Shown here one piece after another: positions 1 through 7,486 of a DNA stretch of 64,000 nucleotides. Below the pieces are notes generated by a model that was given only the letters and a program-made list of their open reading frames with translations, ran no database searches and was not told where the DNA came from. This DNA comes from Pseudoneobacillus sp052180215. GTDB lineage: Bacteria; Bacillota; Bacilli; Bacillales; Cytobacillaceae. Positions within the stretch are counted from its first letter, which is position 1. The number at the start of each line of letters is the position of its first letter. The stretch lies in assembly GCF_052180215.1 (NCBI RefSeq), contig NZ_CP197471.1, forward strand, positions 654,001 to 718,000. The letters are read 5' to 3'. Both the position numbers and the translations under genes were made by a program.

Positions 1-366
1 TGTATAGATCTTAGAACCTTGTTCTACACGAGTGGAAAATGATTTGCCGAATCGTTGTACTACTTTATCCACTGAATCTCCCTGTCTGATTCCATCTTTG
101 CTATCTATCGGTTTCATTTCCGAACGAGCTTCTATGCTCAAGATTGTGTTTTGAGGAGTAATGACAAAACTAACATCATCTCCAGATCTTAACAACGTGT
201 TTTCTCCGGCTTGTTGTTCCTCGGTTAACGAAGGTAATTGTTCCTTTTGCAATTTGGTATTTGGTTGGAAACCATACAATTGTTGTTTTGACAAATCAAC
301 TTCCTTCGCAGCCGAACAACCTGCAATGACAAATATAAAAATGAGAAAAATAAACAACTTCTTCAA
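1..366 (-). CDS. Lipoprotein of unknown function, C-terminus cut by window edge
   Basis: The reading frame on the minus strand runs from a TTG start at 366 to the window edge, so 122 N-terminal codons are present. A GGGGAG ribosome binding site lies seven bases upstream of the TTG. The product starts with KKLFIF, a hydrophobic stretch, then IAGCSAAK, a type II signal peptide with the lipobox cysteine near residue 18, so it should be anchored to the outer face of the membrane. The rest is hydrophilic and Q/E-rich (KLQKEQLPSLTEEQ), with a later DSVDKVVQRFG segment. I do not recognise a family. The lipoprotein call is firm; the function is unknown. Any plus-strand reading of the same bases lacks a ribosome binding site. 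Confidence 0.8.
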   Translation of the reverse strand, partial: MKKLFIFLIFIFVIAGCSAAKEVDLSKQQLYGFQPNTKLQKEQLPSLTEEQQAGENTLLRSGDDVSFVITPQNTILSIEARSEMKPIDSKDGIRQGDSVDKVVQRFGKSFSTRVEQGSKIYT

Positions 367-608
367 AAAAATCTCCCCTTCTATTAGAGACAGACGGATG
401 AATGAATCAAAAAGTTTCAATATCAACAACCAAGTTTAACAAAGCCTATATTGAACCCCCTTTTACAAAGCGTAAGCACTTCAATCATATTTTGAAAAAA
501 TGTCCTACACTTTCTGAATTTCTAAATAGAATATATTGCTCGTCCTAATCCGTTCTGTAACATGTTGAATTAATGGTGAAAGAAGTGGTTAGAAAGAGAG
601 ATATTCAC
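367..608. other. Intergenic stretch with no gene seen
   Basis: Upstream region of the lipoprotein gene. I see no coding frame with a ribosome binding site, no strong hairpin and no repeat here. It must hold the lipoprotein promoter, but I cannot place it with confidence. The next recognisable signal is the antitoxin-like promoter starting at 609. Confidence 0.5.
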
Positions 609-637
609 TTGAGTTAAACGAATATCTTTTCTATAAT
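609..637 (+). promoter_or_regulatory. Sigma-A promoter of the decayed antitoxin RNA copy
   Basis: TTGAGT at 609-614 and a perfect TATAAT at 632-637 are separated by 17 bases. The downstream half (AATATCTTTTCTATAATAAG) is identical to the promoter at 2803-2831, which drives the intact antitoxin RNA. Confidence 0.75.
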
Positions 638-643
638 AAGGGT

Positions 644-771
644 ATACAAAAAAGATCAGGTGCAGTGAACACCTGATCATCACAACACACATGCCGCAGG
701 ATTTAGCGGCTGACCGTTTATTCTGGGAGAAATAGTCACCAATGCTGGCCGGCAGGGTGGCTATTTCTTTT
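644..771 (+). ncRNA. Antitoxin-like RNA, orphan copy of a type I toxin-antitoxin locus
   Basis: From the promoter at 609-637 the sequence matches the antitoxin RNA at 2838-2971 along its length: a 5' hairpin GATCAGGTG/CACCTGATC, the element CATGCCGCAGGATTTAGCGGCTGACC, read here as two short pieces around a GCCGC/GCGGC stem, and a terminator hairpin AAATAGTCACC/GGGTGGCTATTT followed by a T-run. The toxin gene that should lie opposite its 3' end survives only as eight codons, so this RNA has lost its partner in place but might still act in trans on the toxin mRNA from 2960-3067. Transcription is inferred from the promoter and terminator. Confidence 0.65.
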
Positions 772-787
772 TAATTATTGCGACGAT
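761..787 (-). pseudogene. Remnant of holin-like toxin gene (last codons only)
   Basis: On the minus strand the codons read IVAIIKKK followed by TAG, the same as the C-terminal end of the intact toxin at 2960-3067. Upstream of this the similarity stops abruptly and the DNA becomes the ribosome binding site and start of the alkylation repair gene on the other strand. The toxin gene was therefore replaced or deleted, leaving the antitoxin RNA and its terminator. Confidence 0.6.
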
Positions 788-824
788 TCTGAAAATAACT
801 ACCTTGAAAAGGGAGGGCAAAAAT

Positions 825-1532
825 ATGGATTGTGAAACAGTTATGCAGGAACTGGAAGCGCTTGGCAAGGAACGGATTAAAAAGACTTACATAAGCAATG
901 GTGCACACGAGCCGCTTTTCGGCGTGGCTACAGGTGCAATGAAGCCACTTGCCAAAATAATCAAGAAAAATCAGGCTTTAGCCGAGCAGCTTTATGCCAC
1001 CGGGAACTATGATGCCATGTATTTTGCAGGAATCATTGCGGATCCGATGGCAATGACGGAGGAGGACTTCGAGCGTTGGATAGAGGCAGCGTATTTTTAT
1101 ATGCTATCGGATTATGTGGTGGCTGTTACTTTGGCAGAAACGGATATTGCACAAGCTGTTGCCGATAAATGGATCGCAAGTGGTGAAGAACTAAAAATGT
1201 CTGCAGGGTGGAGCTGCTACTGCTGGCTATTGGGTAATCGACCGGACGGTGAATTTAGAGAAAGTAAGATTGCTGGTATGCTTGATCAGGTGGAAAAAAC
1301 AATTCACGATGCTCAAGACCGAACGAAATCCTCTATGAATAATTTTATCTACACCGTTGCGACTTCCTATTTGCCGCTTCACGAAAAGGCGGTTGAAACA
1401 GCAAAAGCAGTTGGGCCAGTTGAAATCAAGCGGGACAATAAAAAAAGCAGCATTCTGAATGCTTCTGAAAATATCCAAAAGGAAGTAGATAGGAAGAGAC
1501 TTGGCTTCAAACGTAAATATGTTAGGTGTTAG
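825..1532 (+). CDS. DNA alkylation repair protein, AlkD-like
   Basis: Predicted 235-residue helical protein related to the AlkD family of HEAT-like repeat DNA glycosylases, which remove alkylated bases such as 3- and 7-alkylpurines. Seen features are the all-helical composition, the segment GVATGAMKPLAKIIKK near residue 32-47, and aromatic/aspartate segments such as FAGIIADPMAM and WSCYCWLLGNRPDG. The ATG at 825 is chosen because GGGAGG lies at 811-816; a TTG at 804 in frame lies upstream of that site and is unlikely. It stands alone between a decayed antitoxin locus and a terminator hairpin at 1593-1634. Substrate is not known; some close relatives are annotated only as alkylation repair family. 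Confidence 0.75.
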   Translation: MDCETVMQELEALGKERIKKTYISNGAHEPLFGVATGAMKPLAKIIKKNQALAEQLYATGNYDAMYFAGIIADPMAMTEEDFERWIEAAYFYMLSDYVVAVTLAETDIAQAVADKWIASGEELKMSAGWSCYCWLLGNRPDGEFRESKIAGMLDQVEKTIHDAQDRTKSSMNNFIYTVATSYLPLHEKAVETAKAVGPVEIKRDNKKSSILNASENIQKEVDRKRLGFKRKYVRC

Positions 1533-1592
1533 GATTGATTATAGGGTAACTAAGTTACCGAAGGATTTTGCAGATGACGTTTATATAGAAAG

Positions 1593-1634
1593 AAATAGTC
1601 ACCAGTTACTTGGCTTCAGGGTGGCTATTTTTTT
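1593..1634 (+). terminator. Terminator hairpin, relic of the toxin-antitoxin terminator
   Basis: AAATAGTCACC at 1593-1603 pairs with GGTGGCTATTT at 1620-1630 and is followed by a T-run. The hairpin is nearly identical to the terminators at 728-771 and 2925-2971 of the antitoxin RNAs, so the repair gene now appears to use a terminator of toxin-antitoxin origin. Confidence 0.75.
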
Positions 1635-1680
1635 ACGACTAAAACAGGCTTGGATTTACATTGAGCGCAGCGATTTAATT

Positions 1681-1864
1681 TATAGGACACACGTTCCGCT
1701 ATTTGACTAAAATGCTTGTTTTTTTGGGGGTTATAGGACCGTGGTTCCGTTAATGTACCTCAAGCATGCCTTTTTACTATGCTTTTTTGCAAATAACGGA
1801 TCCTGTGTCCTTTAAGAAAGAAAAAAGCTCATTTTTTTGGAAATAACGGATTCTCTGTCCTATC
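1681..1864. repeat. Family A repeat array, copy 1 (four GGACA-CCGTTAT units)
   Basis: Four 24-base units start at 1681, 1731, 1791 and 1841. The first two read in the direction GGACAC-CCGCTATT, the last two are the reverse complement (AATAACGGATCCTGTGTCC). Unit 1 can pair with unit 4, unit 2 with unit 3, and AAGCAT/ATGCTT sits in the centre, so the whole array can fold into one long interrupted hairpin. Spacings are 50, 60 and 50 bases. It fills the gap between the alkylation repair gene and the YhfC gene. Copies 2 to 4 lie at 9469, 23749 and 40873. Confidence 0.85.
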
Positions 1865-1994
1865 CAAAAATCTTTTGCTTTACCCAAAGGAGAATCTACT
1901 ACGGTCATATTGGAAAATTCTTCTGTCGAATTTTCTGAAATAAATATATAATGAAAATTAGGAATATATTAACAAAATTATAGGAGGAAATGCC

Positions 1995-2783
1995 TTGGTT
2001 CCGCAAAGTTCATTTATTGCTATGGCAATCGTCATTGTTTTTGCTGTTGCTTTCCCAGTAGGCTTGGTCATTTATTTTGTAAAGAAAAAGTGGATGTCGT
2101 GGAAAGCGTTAGTTGCCGGTATTATAACATTTATTGTTTTTTCTCAGGTTTTGGAAAAATTATTACATCTTGCTGTTATTGATCCATCAGGACCATCATT
2201 GAAATGGTCAACCAATCCTTATTTATTTGCGTTATATGGTGCTTTAGCCGCCGGGATTTTTGAAGAGGTTGGTAGATACATTGTATTACGCTTTTTTTTG
2301 AAAAAGAGTCGAACCTATGAAGATGGTCTATCTTTCGGATTGGGTCATGGGGGAATCGAGGTATTACTGATCGCGGGTTTAAATATGGTATTGGCCATCG
2401 TGTATTCTTCGTTAATAAACTCTGGCCAATTCGAAGCAACACTAGGAAGTGCACTTCCTAGTGATCAAGTGGAGGGGATTAAAAACCTATACTTATCTCA
2501 AACTTTCGGACTGATTTTAGTAGGCGGTCTTGAGAGAGTTCCTGCCCTCATTTTTCACATTGTATTTTCTTTAATTGTGCTAAGAGCGGTTGTTGAATCA
2601 AAAATCAAGTACCTATTTATCGCGATCCTTATCCATGCAGCCATTGACTTCGTTGCGGCACTTTATCAAATTAAAGTCATTCCAAGCATTTGGGTTATTG
2701 AAGTCTTTTTCTTAATCGCTGGAAGTCTTTTCTTTTTCGTTATTAAAAAAGCGAAAAGCTGGATCCCTAGTAAACTAGACTAA
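1995..2783 (+). CDS. YhfC-family glutamic-type intramembrane protease
   Basis: A 262-residue integral membrane protein with about seven hydrophobic helices. The pattern FEEVGRY near residues 89-95 and GHGGIEVLL near 117-125, followed by a late helix with HAAIDF, matches the YhfC family, distant relatives of CPBP/CAAX proteases in which the paired glutamates and histidines form the active site in the membrane. The start is TTG at 1995, seven bases after a perfect AGGAGG at 1982-1987. The substrate is unknown. It is followed directly by the type I toxin-antitoxin locus. A second, unrelated intramembrane protease gene lies at 3360-4133. Confidence 0.85.
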   Translation: MVPQSSFIAMAIVIVFAVAFPVGLVIYFVKKKWMSWKALVAGIITFIVFSQVLEKLLHLAVIDPSGPSLKWSTNPYLFALYGALAAGIFEEVGRYIVLRFFLKKSRTYEDGLSFGLGHGGIEVLLIAGLNMVLAIVYSSLINSGQFEATLGSALPSDQVEGIKNLYLSQTFGLILVGGLERVPALIFHIVFSLIVLRAVVESKIKYLFIAILIHAAIDFVAALYQIKVIPSIWVIEVFFLIAGSLFFFVIKKAKSWIPSKLD

Positions 2784-2802
2784 TAGAAGAAATTCATTCA
2801 TC

Positions 2803-2831
2803 TTGTGTTTAGGGAATATCTTTTCTATAAT
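2803..2831 (+). promoter_or_regulatory. Sigma-A promoter of the antitoxin RNA
   Basis: TTGTGT at 2803-2808, 17-base spacer, perfect TATAAT at 2826-2831. The start of transcription is expected near 2838. Confidence 0.8.
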
Positions 2832-2837
2832 AAGGGT

Positions 2838-2971
2838 ATAAAAGAAAAAGATCAGGTGCTGAGAACACCTGATCATTACAACACACATGCCGCAGGATTT
2901 AGCGGCTGACCTTTTGAAGAATGAAGAAATAGCCACCAGTTGCTTGGTCTGCAGGGTGGCTATTTCTTTTT
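2838..2971 (+). ncRNA. Antisense RNA antitoxin of type I system
   Basis: Runs from the promoter at 2803-2831 through a 5' hairpin (GATCAGGTG/CACCTGATC) and a second small stem to a terminator hairpin AAATAGCCACC/GGGTGGCTATTT with a T-run at 2967-2971. Its 3' end overlaps the last codons and stop of the minus-strand toxin gene at 2960-3067, giving an RNA duplex with the 3' end of the toxin mRNA, the arrangement known for TxpA/RatA and BsrG/SR4 in Bacillus subtilis. The RNA itself is inferred from signals, not observed. Confidence 0.75.
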
Positions 2972-3067
2972 AATTATTGCGACGACAATAGTTATAATGG
3001 TTGATATAAATACAGCTTCAAAAGTAAGAGCTGCAAATATAATGGTAAGTACTTGGTATGTCGTCAT
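2960..3067 (-). CDS. Type I holin-like membrane toxin (Hol_Tox / TxpA-BsrG type), 35 residues
   Basis: A small gene starting with ATG at 3067-3065. The product begins MTTYQVLTIIFAALTF, has one hydrophobic helix and ends IIKKK, the typical form of the 'putative holin-like toxin' family (Hol_Tox), whose members depolarise or damage the membrane when over-made. The conserved TYQ start and the TFEAVF/FISTIIT core fit that family. A strong AAAGGGGGTG ribosome binding site lies seven bases upstream. The 3' end overlaps the antitoxin RNA. The mRNA leader can fold so that the ribosome binding site is paired (3074-3094), as seen in other type I toxins. Confidence 0.85.
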   Translation of the reverse strand: MTTYQVLTIIFAALTFEAVFISTIITIVVAIIKKK

Positions 3068-3073
3068 AGCGTT

Positions 3074-3094
3074 CACCCCCTTTGCTGGGGAGTG
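3074..3094 (-). promoter_or_regulatory. Hairpin masking the toxin ribosome binding site
   Basis: In the toxin mRNA, CACTCCCC (complement of 3087-3094) can pair with GGGGGTG (complement of 3074-3080), the ribosome binding site itself, across a short loop: seven pairs including one G-U. Such masking normally keeps the full-length toxin mRNA silent. Confidence 0.6.
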
Positions 3095-3312
3095 TCAGCC
3101 GCCACCCTGAGTTATGTAGTTGTAATACTATTATTTTATCATTTTATGAAATAAATTTATAGAACAAACGTTCCTTTATAGGCTACTTTTTTGTACCTGT
3201 TATTCCCCGAATAAACTTGTAACTTAATATGGTTCACGAAGCATAGGTATCTTCCTTTGAAGAAAGAACTTTTCATTTATTAAGACTTGATAGGTTATTA
3301 CAAATAAATAAC

Positions 3313-3348
3313 AAAGGACAAATCGCAAATGATTTGTCCTTCGTTTTT
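3313..3348. terminator. Hairpin terminator downstream of CPBP protease gene
   Basis: AAGGACAAATC pairs with GATTTGTCCTT across GCAAAT, with T-rich flanks on both strands. It lies just past the stop codon of the minus-strand gene at 3360. Confidence 0.75.
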
Positions 3349-3359
3349 ATTGGATTAGT

Positions 3360-4133
3360 TTACTTCGGCATTCCAGCCATAAATAGGTTCTGACTTTTTG
3401 TATTTGATTTTTTTAACATGTAAAGCGAATAAAGGAAGAATGCTACGTTGAGAAAGAAAAGTATCGATAACCATTTAATAGAGTATTCAACGCTATGGAC
3501 ACCAAATTCTCCCGTTGCTGCATATTCGGTTGCATCCAATACAAAATGGAAGGCAATCGCAGGAAGTAAGCTTCTATTTGCTAAAACCATTGTAGTTAAG
3601 GCCATACCGCTAAAAAACGTCCATCCGAATTGGAAAAGAGCAAATGTGACATCACCGCCTACAAATATATTAGAAAGATGGGCTGCACCAAATAATAGGG
3701 AAGGAACGATAATCGCTACTGTTTTTCCAAATGGTAAAATAGCTCGAAGTAGAATGCCTCTAAACAAAATTTCTTCATTAACCGCAACACCAACCGCTGC
3801 AATCAGTAGAAGCGGAATATGTCCCCAGGTGGAATTAAAACCGAGAAGATAGACGATGGTTAAAGGTATGATCAGCGTCGGTATCCAAGCGTACCAATCT
3901 TTCGATGACTTTGGCATGGTCAAACCAATCTCTTTGTCGACTTTGACCCACTTTACAGCTAAAAAAGTAAAACTAGCATAAATCAGCATGACTAACCATC
4001 CTAAATCCTTTTGAATACTAAGTGTTGGATCGATCAATTGAATTCCCTTTACGGCAAGCATTCCGAGAATGACTCTTCCAAACATGACTACAAGAAATAA
4101 CGCTAAAGCATGACGATATAAAAAATTTTTCAT
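3360..4133 (-). CDS. CPBP (CAAX/Abi) family intramembrane metalloprotease
   Basis: A polytopic membrane protein of 257 residues. Motif 1, NEEILFRGILL, supplies the EExxxR glutamates, motif 2 is FGAAHLSN, and the late helix has FHFVLDATEY, together matching the CPBP family of intramembrane proteases (related to bacteriocin-immunity and CAAX prenyl proteases). ATG at 4133 is preferred because AAGGGG lies nine bases upstream; a TTG eight codons earlier has no such site. It is transcribed away from the two-component system that starts at 4315, and shares the 180-base control region with it. That suggests, without proving, that the regulator may control it. Confidence 0.85.
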   Translation of the reverse strand: MKNFLYRHALALFLVVMFGRVILGMLAVKGIQLIDPTLSIQKDLGWLVMLIYASFTFLAVKWVKVDKEIGLTMPKSSKDWYAWIPTLIIPLTIVYLLGFNSTWGHIPLLLIAAVGVAVNEEILFRGILLRAILPFGKTVAIIVPSLLFGAAHLSNIFVGGDVTFALFQFGWTFFSGMALTTMVLANRSLLPAIAFHFVLDATEYAATGEFGVHSVEYSIKWLSILFFLNVAFFLYSLYMLKKSNTKSQNLFMAGMPK

Positions 4134-4208
4134 TTTCAATTTCCCCTTGTTCTTCAATTTGTATCTTCATTATGAAATAGATGGGGTCATACCTCATAGT
4201 GAACTTCG

Positions 4209-4240
4209 TCATATAGGGAGTCATATGACTTTTATGACTC
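4209..4240. promoter_or_regulatory. Candidate response-regulator binding site
   Basis: GTCATAT at 4209-4215 is followed by an inverted repeat GAGTCAT (4218-4224) and ATGACTC (4234-4240), with the palindrome GTCATATGAC inside. It sits between the divergent protease gene and the kinase-regulator pair, where autoregulation by the LuxR-type regulator would be expected. Binding is an inference from position and symmetry. Confidence 0.45.
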
Positions 4241-4314
4241 GAAAGCTTGAAAAAAAGGAAACTTGAATACATTGTGGAATATATAAAAAAACAGATTAAT
4301 AGAAGGAGCTTCCT

Positions 4315-5490
4315 ATGCTGCCGATTCACAAAGAAACCCATTGGGTATATAAAACGGCCCAAATCACAAGGATTATTTGGTTTGTATTCCATTTATTATT
4401 TTTGGTTATTTATTCTGCTAATCAACCTTTCCTTTGGCTGTTGATGCCTATGTTTTTTGCCGCATTTTTAATCCCTCAATGGTCTGGAACAAAGATTGAT
4501 AGCTTTGGTGTCAAACACTACTCATTTTTAGAATTAATCTTTAGCGGATTATTTTTAATCATAGGGTGTTATTTATTAGGGGAATATTCTTCATTTTTAG
4601 CTCTCCCTGCCCTTTGTGCCGGCATTTATAGCAGGCAAGGAAAAGAAAGATGGATTTTATGGGCTGGCTTTTCTATTGTTCCTTTTCTAGCTTTCCTTGC
4701 CATTGGTATCGATCATCTGGGTTTAGGGGTAATTGAGGGTCTATTCTTTTTTGCTATAGGTACAGCGGTTTCGAAAGTTCTTGAAGCAGAAAAGAAAACG
4801 CAAATTTTATTGGAGGAAAACCAAAGGCAGAATCAACTTTTAGAAGAGTATGCCAAGCAGATTGAAAAAGTCACTTTATTGGAAGAACGGGATCGGCTGG
4901 CAAGAGACCTTCATGATACAATCGGTCATACCTATACCTCCGTTATTATGGGACTTGATGCCGCAGCGTTTCTCATGGAAACTTCTCCAAATAAAGCAAA
5001 GGAACAAGTGGAACGGTTAAGCGCTGTGATGAGGAAATCGTTAGATGAAATTAGAAGTCATATTCATCAGATTTCACCAAATGAGGAACGAGAGGAATTA
5101 GCTTCACAATTGAAACATATTGCGGATGAATTTGCGCTGCATACGAAGACTGAAATCCATTTTGAACATGAAACCCGAGAATCGGTGAATATTTCTTCTC
5201 AAGGAACGATAGCCCTTATCCGCTGTCTTCAGGAGTCTTTGACCAATGCTATCCGTCATGGGCATGCTACCGAGATTCACATAACACTTAAGGGATTAGC
5301 CTCTTATGTGGTTCTTACCATAAAAGATAATGGAATAGGGATAAGTGAGATAAATTATGGTTTTGGCCTTAACGGAATGAAGGAACGCTTGGAATCGCTG
5401 CAAGGTAGTATGACCATTGAATCAAGATTAAATGAAGGAACGGTTATAACGTGTTTATTACCAATAAATCGTTTAAGGGGGGGGGAATGA
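4315..5490 (+). CDS. Sensor histidine kinase, NarL/LiaS-type (HisKA_3)
   Basis: 391 residues. The first ~155 residues hold about five to six short membrane helices with no sizeable extracellular loop, as in intramembrane-sensing kinases. A linker coiled coil (EAEKKTQILLEENQRQNQLLEEYAKQ) leads to the dimerisation domain ERDRLARDLHDTIGH with the phospho-accepting histidine at about residue 200, then an ATPase domain with the N box QESLTNAIRHG and G boxes DNGIGI and GFGLNGMKERL. AAGGAG precedes the ATG at 4315. It lies six bases before its response regulator. The signal is not deducible; kinases of this shape often sense membrane stress or antibiotics. Confidence 0.9.
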   Translation: MLPIHKETHWVYKTAQITRIIWFVFHLLFLVIYSANQPFLWLLMPMFFAAFLIPQWSGTKIDSFGVKHYSFLELIFSGLFLIIGCYLLGEYSSFLALPALCAGIYSRQGKERWILWAGFSIVPFLAFLAIGIDHLGLGVIEGLFFFAIGTAVSKVLEAEKKTQILLEENQRQNQLLEEYAKQIEKVTLLEERDRLARDLHDTIGHTYTSVIMGLDAAAFLMETSPNKAKEQVERLSAVMRKSLDEIRSHIHQISPNEEREELASQLKHIADEFALHTKTEIHFEHETRESVNISSQGTIALIRCLQESLTNAIRHGHATEIHITLKGLASYVVLTIKDNGIGISEINYGFGLNGMKERLESLQGSMTIESRLNEGTVITCLLPINRLRGGE

Positions 5491-5496
5491 AACACG

Positions 5497-6153
5497 ATGA
5501 TAAAAGTGTTAATTGTGGATGACCAGGAATTAATTCGTGAAAGTCTTTCCATCGTATTAGGTGGGGAAACAGACTTTGAAATAGTTGGCACGGCTGAAAA
5601 TGGACAAGTTGCGATGGATTTAACGAAACAGGTTAGTCCTAATATTGTCCTAATGGATATACATATGCCAATCCTAAATGGGGTAGAGGCAACAGCTCAA
5701 ATGAAAAGTGAATTTCCTGATGTTAAGGTCATCATTTTAACAACCTTTGAGGAATTAGGTTATGTAAGGGATGCCTTAGCAGCAGGTGCTGAAGGTTATT
5801 TATTAAAAGCCATTCATCCTAAAGATCTTGCAGCGGGAATCAGACTTGTCCATCATGGTGGGACCTTGATTACTCAGGAGATAGCGAGGCAGTTAATTAA
5901 TCAATGGGTTAATCCGTCTGAACAGGTGAAAGAGGAAAAAACCAACAAAAACAACTTTGGCCTTACTGAAAGAGAAATCGAAGTGTTAGAAGAACTTTCG
6001 AATGGTGCATCCAATCGGGAAATTGCCCGGAAACTTTACTTAACGGAAGGAACGGTTAAGAACTATATTTCGAATATCTATTCTAAATTAGAAGTAACAG
6101 GAAGGCACAAAGCTGTGTTTAAGGCGAAGGAAGAAGGGATTATTCATCCTTAA
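5497..6153 (+). CDS. Response regulator, NarL/LuxR family
   Basis: 218 residues. Receiver domain (1-120) with acidic pair DD at 8-9, phosphorylation site D54 in VLMDIHMP, conserved T in ILTTF and K in LLKA. C-terminal LuxR-type helix-turn-helix starts LTEREIEVLEELSNGASNREIARKL and ends with KLEVTGRHKAV. The start ATG at 5497 follows a G-rich ribosome binding site that overlaps the end of the kinase gene, so the two are co-translated. Likely targets include its own operon and the divergent CPBP protease, judging from the symmetric site at 4209-4240. Confidence 0.92.
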   Translation: MIKVLIVDDQELIRESLSIVLGGETDFEIVGTAENGQVAMDLTKQVSPNIVLMDIHMPILNGVEATAQMKSEFPDVKVIILTTFEELGYVRDALAAGAEGYLLKAIHPKDLAAGIRLVHHGGTLITQEIARQLINQWVNPSEQVKEEKTNKNNFGLTEREIEVLEELSNGASNREIARKLYLTEGTVKNYISNIYSKLEVTGRHKAVFKAKEEGIIHP

Positions 6154-6183
6154 GCTATTGGGTGCCAGGTTACTCTTCGTGAA

Positions 6184-6214
6184 AAAGGAGCAGAGAATAA
6201 TCGTCTGCTCCTTT
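6184..6214. terminator. Bidirectional terminator between convergent genes
   Basis: AAAGGAGCAGA pairs with TCTGCTCCTTT over a nine-base loop. T-rich sequence on both sides serves the regulator gene and the minus-strand hydrolase gene. Confidence 0.8.
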
Positions 6215-6218
6215 CCTT

Positions 6219-7331
6219 TTACGATAATACCTCTGAATTTTTAGTAGCTTTTAAGAGCTTATCCGCCATTTGCAGCATTAATCTAATTCCCTTTTGACCA
6301 TATCCAAAATGGTTTAAGGTTCCGATGAGGTAGGCATCAGTCGCAGGATGGTAAAACATAAACGCACCCGTGGAGCCTGCATTTCCCCAAGAGTTATATT
6401 TTGCTGGCATTAATACAGGAACCGTTTTGATATTCATTAATCCATATCCGTAATCAATTCCTAAAAAGAACTTACCCCAATCACTTTTCATTTTTTCAAT
6501 CGTTTCTTTCTTTAAAATTTGACCATTAACTAATGCTTTCATGAACTTTAACAAGTCACTAGTGGTGGATACGATGCCACCGCCAGCATAAACGATGCTC
6601 ATACTCTGGTGATTGGAAACCTCTGTATCACGGATATACAACTTAGCTAACTTGTATGGGCTTGCTTCTAATGGTTCAGTACGGAAGAAATGGGAGTGTT
6701 TCATATCTAGGGGTTCAAAGATGTTATTATTAAGCACTTCGTGGAAAGGTAAGCCTGTGATTTTTTCAATAATAAATCCTAATAGGTGATAGCCCGTATC
6801 GGAATAATGGAAGCCTTCTCCTGGAGGGAAGTGGTTTTTCATATTCTCTTTGGCCCAATGGATGACATCATGCGGAGTCCATGTACGATTCGGTTCATCC
6901 ACGATCAGGTCAGGCATAGACGTTCCCTTTACCGGTTTATCCTCTAAAAAGTCATTTAAGCCTGAGGTGTTATTTAGTAAATGTTTGATTTTGATCTCGT
7001 TGGTATAATCCTTCTCTTTGTAAATATGCAGATTATTTAATAGGTCTGAATCTAAGTACTGTGAGATTTTGTCCTCATACGAACAAAGGTCTTGCTCGAC
7101 TAACTGTCCAAAGATAACAGAGGTAAATAATTTACTAATACTAGCGATATAAAAAGGTTGTTCGGCATGAATCGCTTCTTCTCCAGCAGCCAAAGTAATA
7201 TCAACACCGTGTTTCTGTGAATATACACGTAAATAAGCATTGTGTACTTTTGGATCTTTTTCTACTTTTTTCTTGAAAAATTGTTCAATCTCCATTTGTA
7301 CCTTTGACTTCTCCAATTTCCCATCTCCCAT
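6219..7331 (-). CDS. Serine hydrolase, beta-lactamase / DD-peptidase-like (class C fold)
   Basis: 370 residues of the serine beta-lactamase-like family. The nucleophile motif SISK (YIASISKLFTSV, near residue 83-90) and the second motif YSDTGY (near 180) are clear; a later GNAGSTGAFMF fits the HxG-like third element. There is no signal peptide or membrane helix, so it is probably cytoplasmic, as for many esterase- or peptidase-like members. The start is uncertain: ATG at 7331 has no good ribosome binding site, while an in-frame ATG twelve codons downstream follows AAAGG. Real substrate is unknown; resistance to beta-lactams is not implied. Confidence 0.8.
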   Translation of the reverse strand: MGDGKLEKSKVQMEIEQFFKKKVEKDPKVHNAYLRVYSQKHGVDITLAAGEEAIHAEQPFYIASISKLFTSVIFGQLVEQDLCSYEDKISQYLDSDLLNNLHIYKEKDYTNEIKIKHLLNNTSGLNDFLEDKPVKGTSMPDLIVDEPNRTWTPHDVIHWAKENMKNHFPPGEGFHYSDTGYHLLGFIIEKITGLPFHEVLNNNIFEPLDMKHSHFFRTEPLEASPYKLAKLYIRDTEVSNHQSMSIVYAGGGIVSTTSDLLKFMKALVNGQILKKETIEKMKSDWGKFFLGIDYGYGLMNIKTVPVLMPAKYNSWGNAGSTGAFMFYHPATDAYLIGTLNHFGYGQKGIRLMLQMADKLLKATKNSEVLS

Positions 7332-7486
7332 TTTTTCATTTTATCTTTTTATACTAATTTCATTGTAGTATTTTCAGTAATGGTTATGCTACCTATTTGG
7401 AAAAAATTGAAACTTCCCCTATTCCTCATTCGTAAACATTATTATATTCTCTGAAAGTCCAAAGACTTTAATAGGAGCTGATCACT

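Noticed and set aside
161..439. Plus-strand frame of 92 codons
   Set aside because: It lies opposite the lipoprotein gene, has no ribosome binding site and has cysteine-rich composition typical of a chance frame.
1501..1710. Short plus-strand frame overlapping the end of the alkylation repair gene
   Set aside because: It runs through the terminator hairpin at 1593-1634 and into repeat array A1; no ribosome binding site.
1681..1864. CRISPR-like or transposon-end reading of family A
   Set aside because: Only four units, two of them inverted, with short AT-rich spacers; no target duplication is visible at the array ends and no coding sequence lies inside, so neither CRISPR nor a typical MITE is supported.
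6219..7331. True beta-lactamase giving drug resistance
   Set aside because: The SxxK motif is present but there is no export signal, so an esterase or peptidase-like role in the cytoplasm is more likely.
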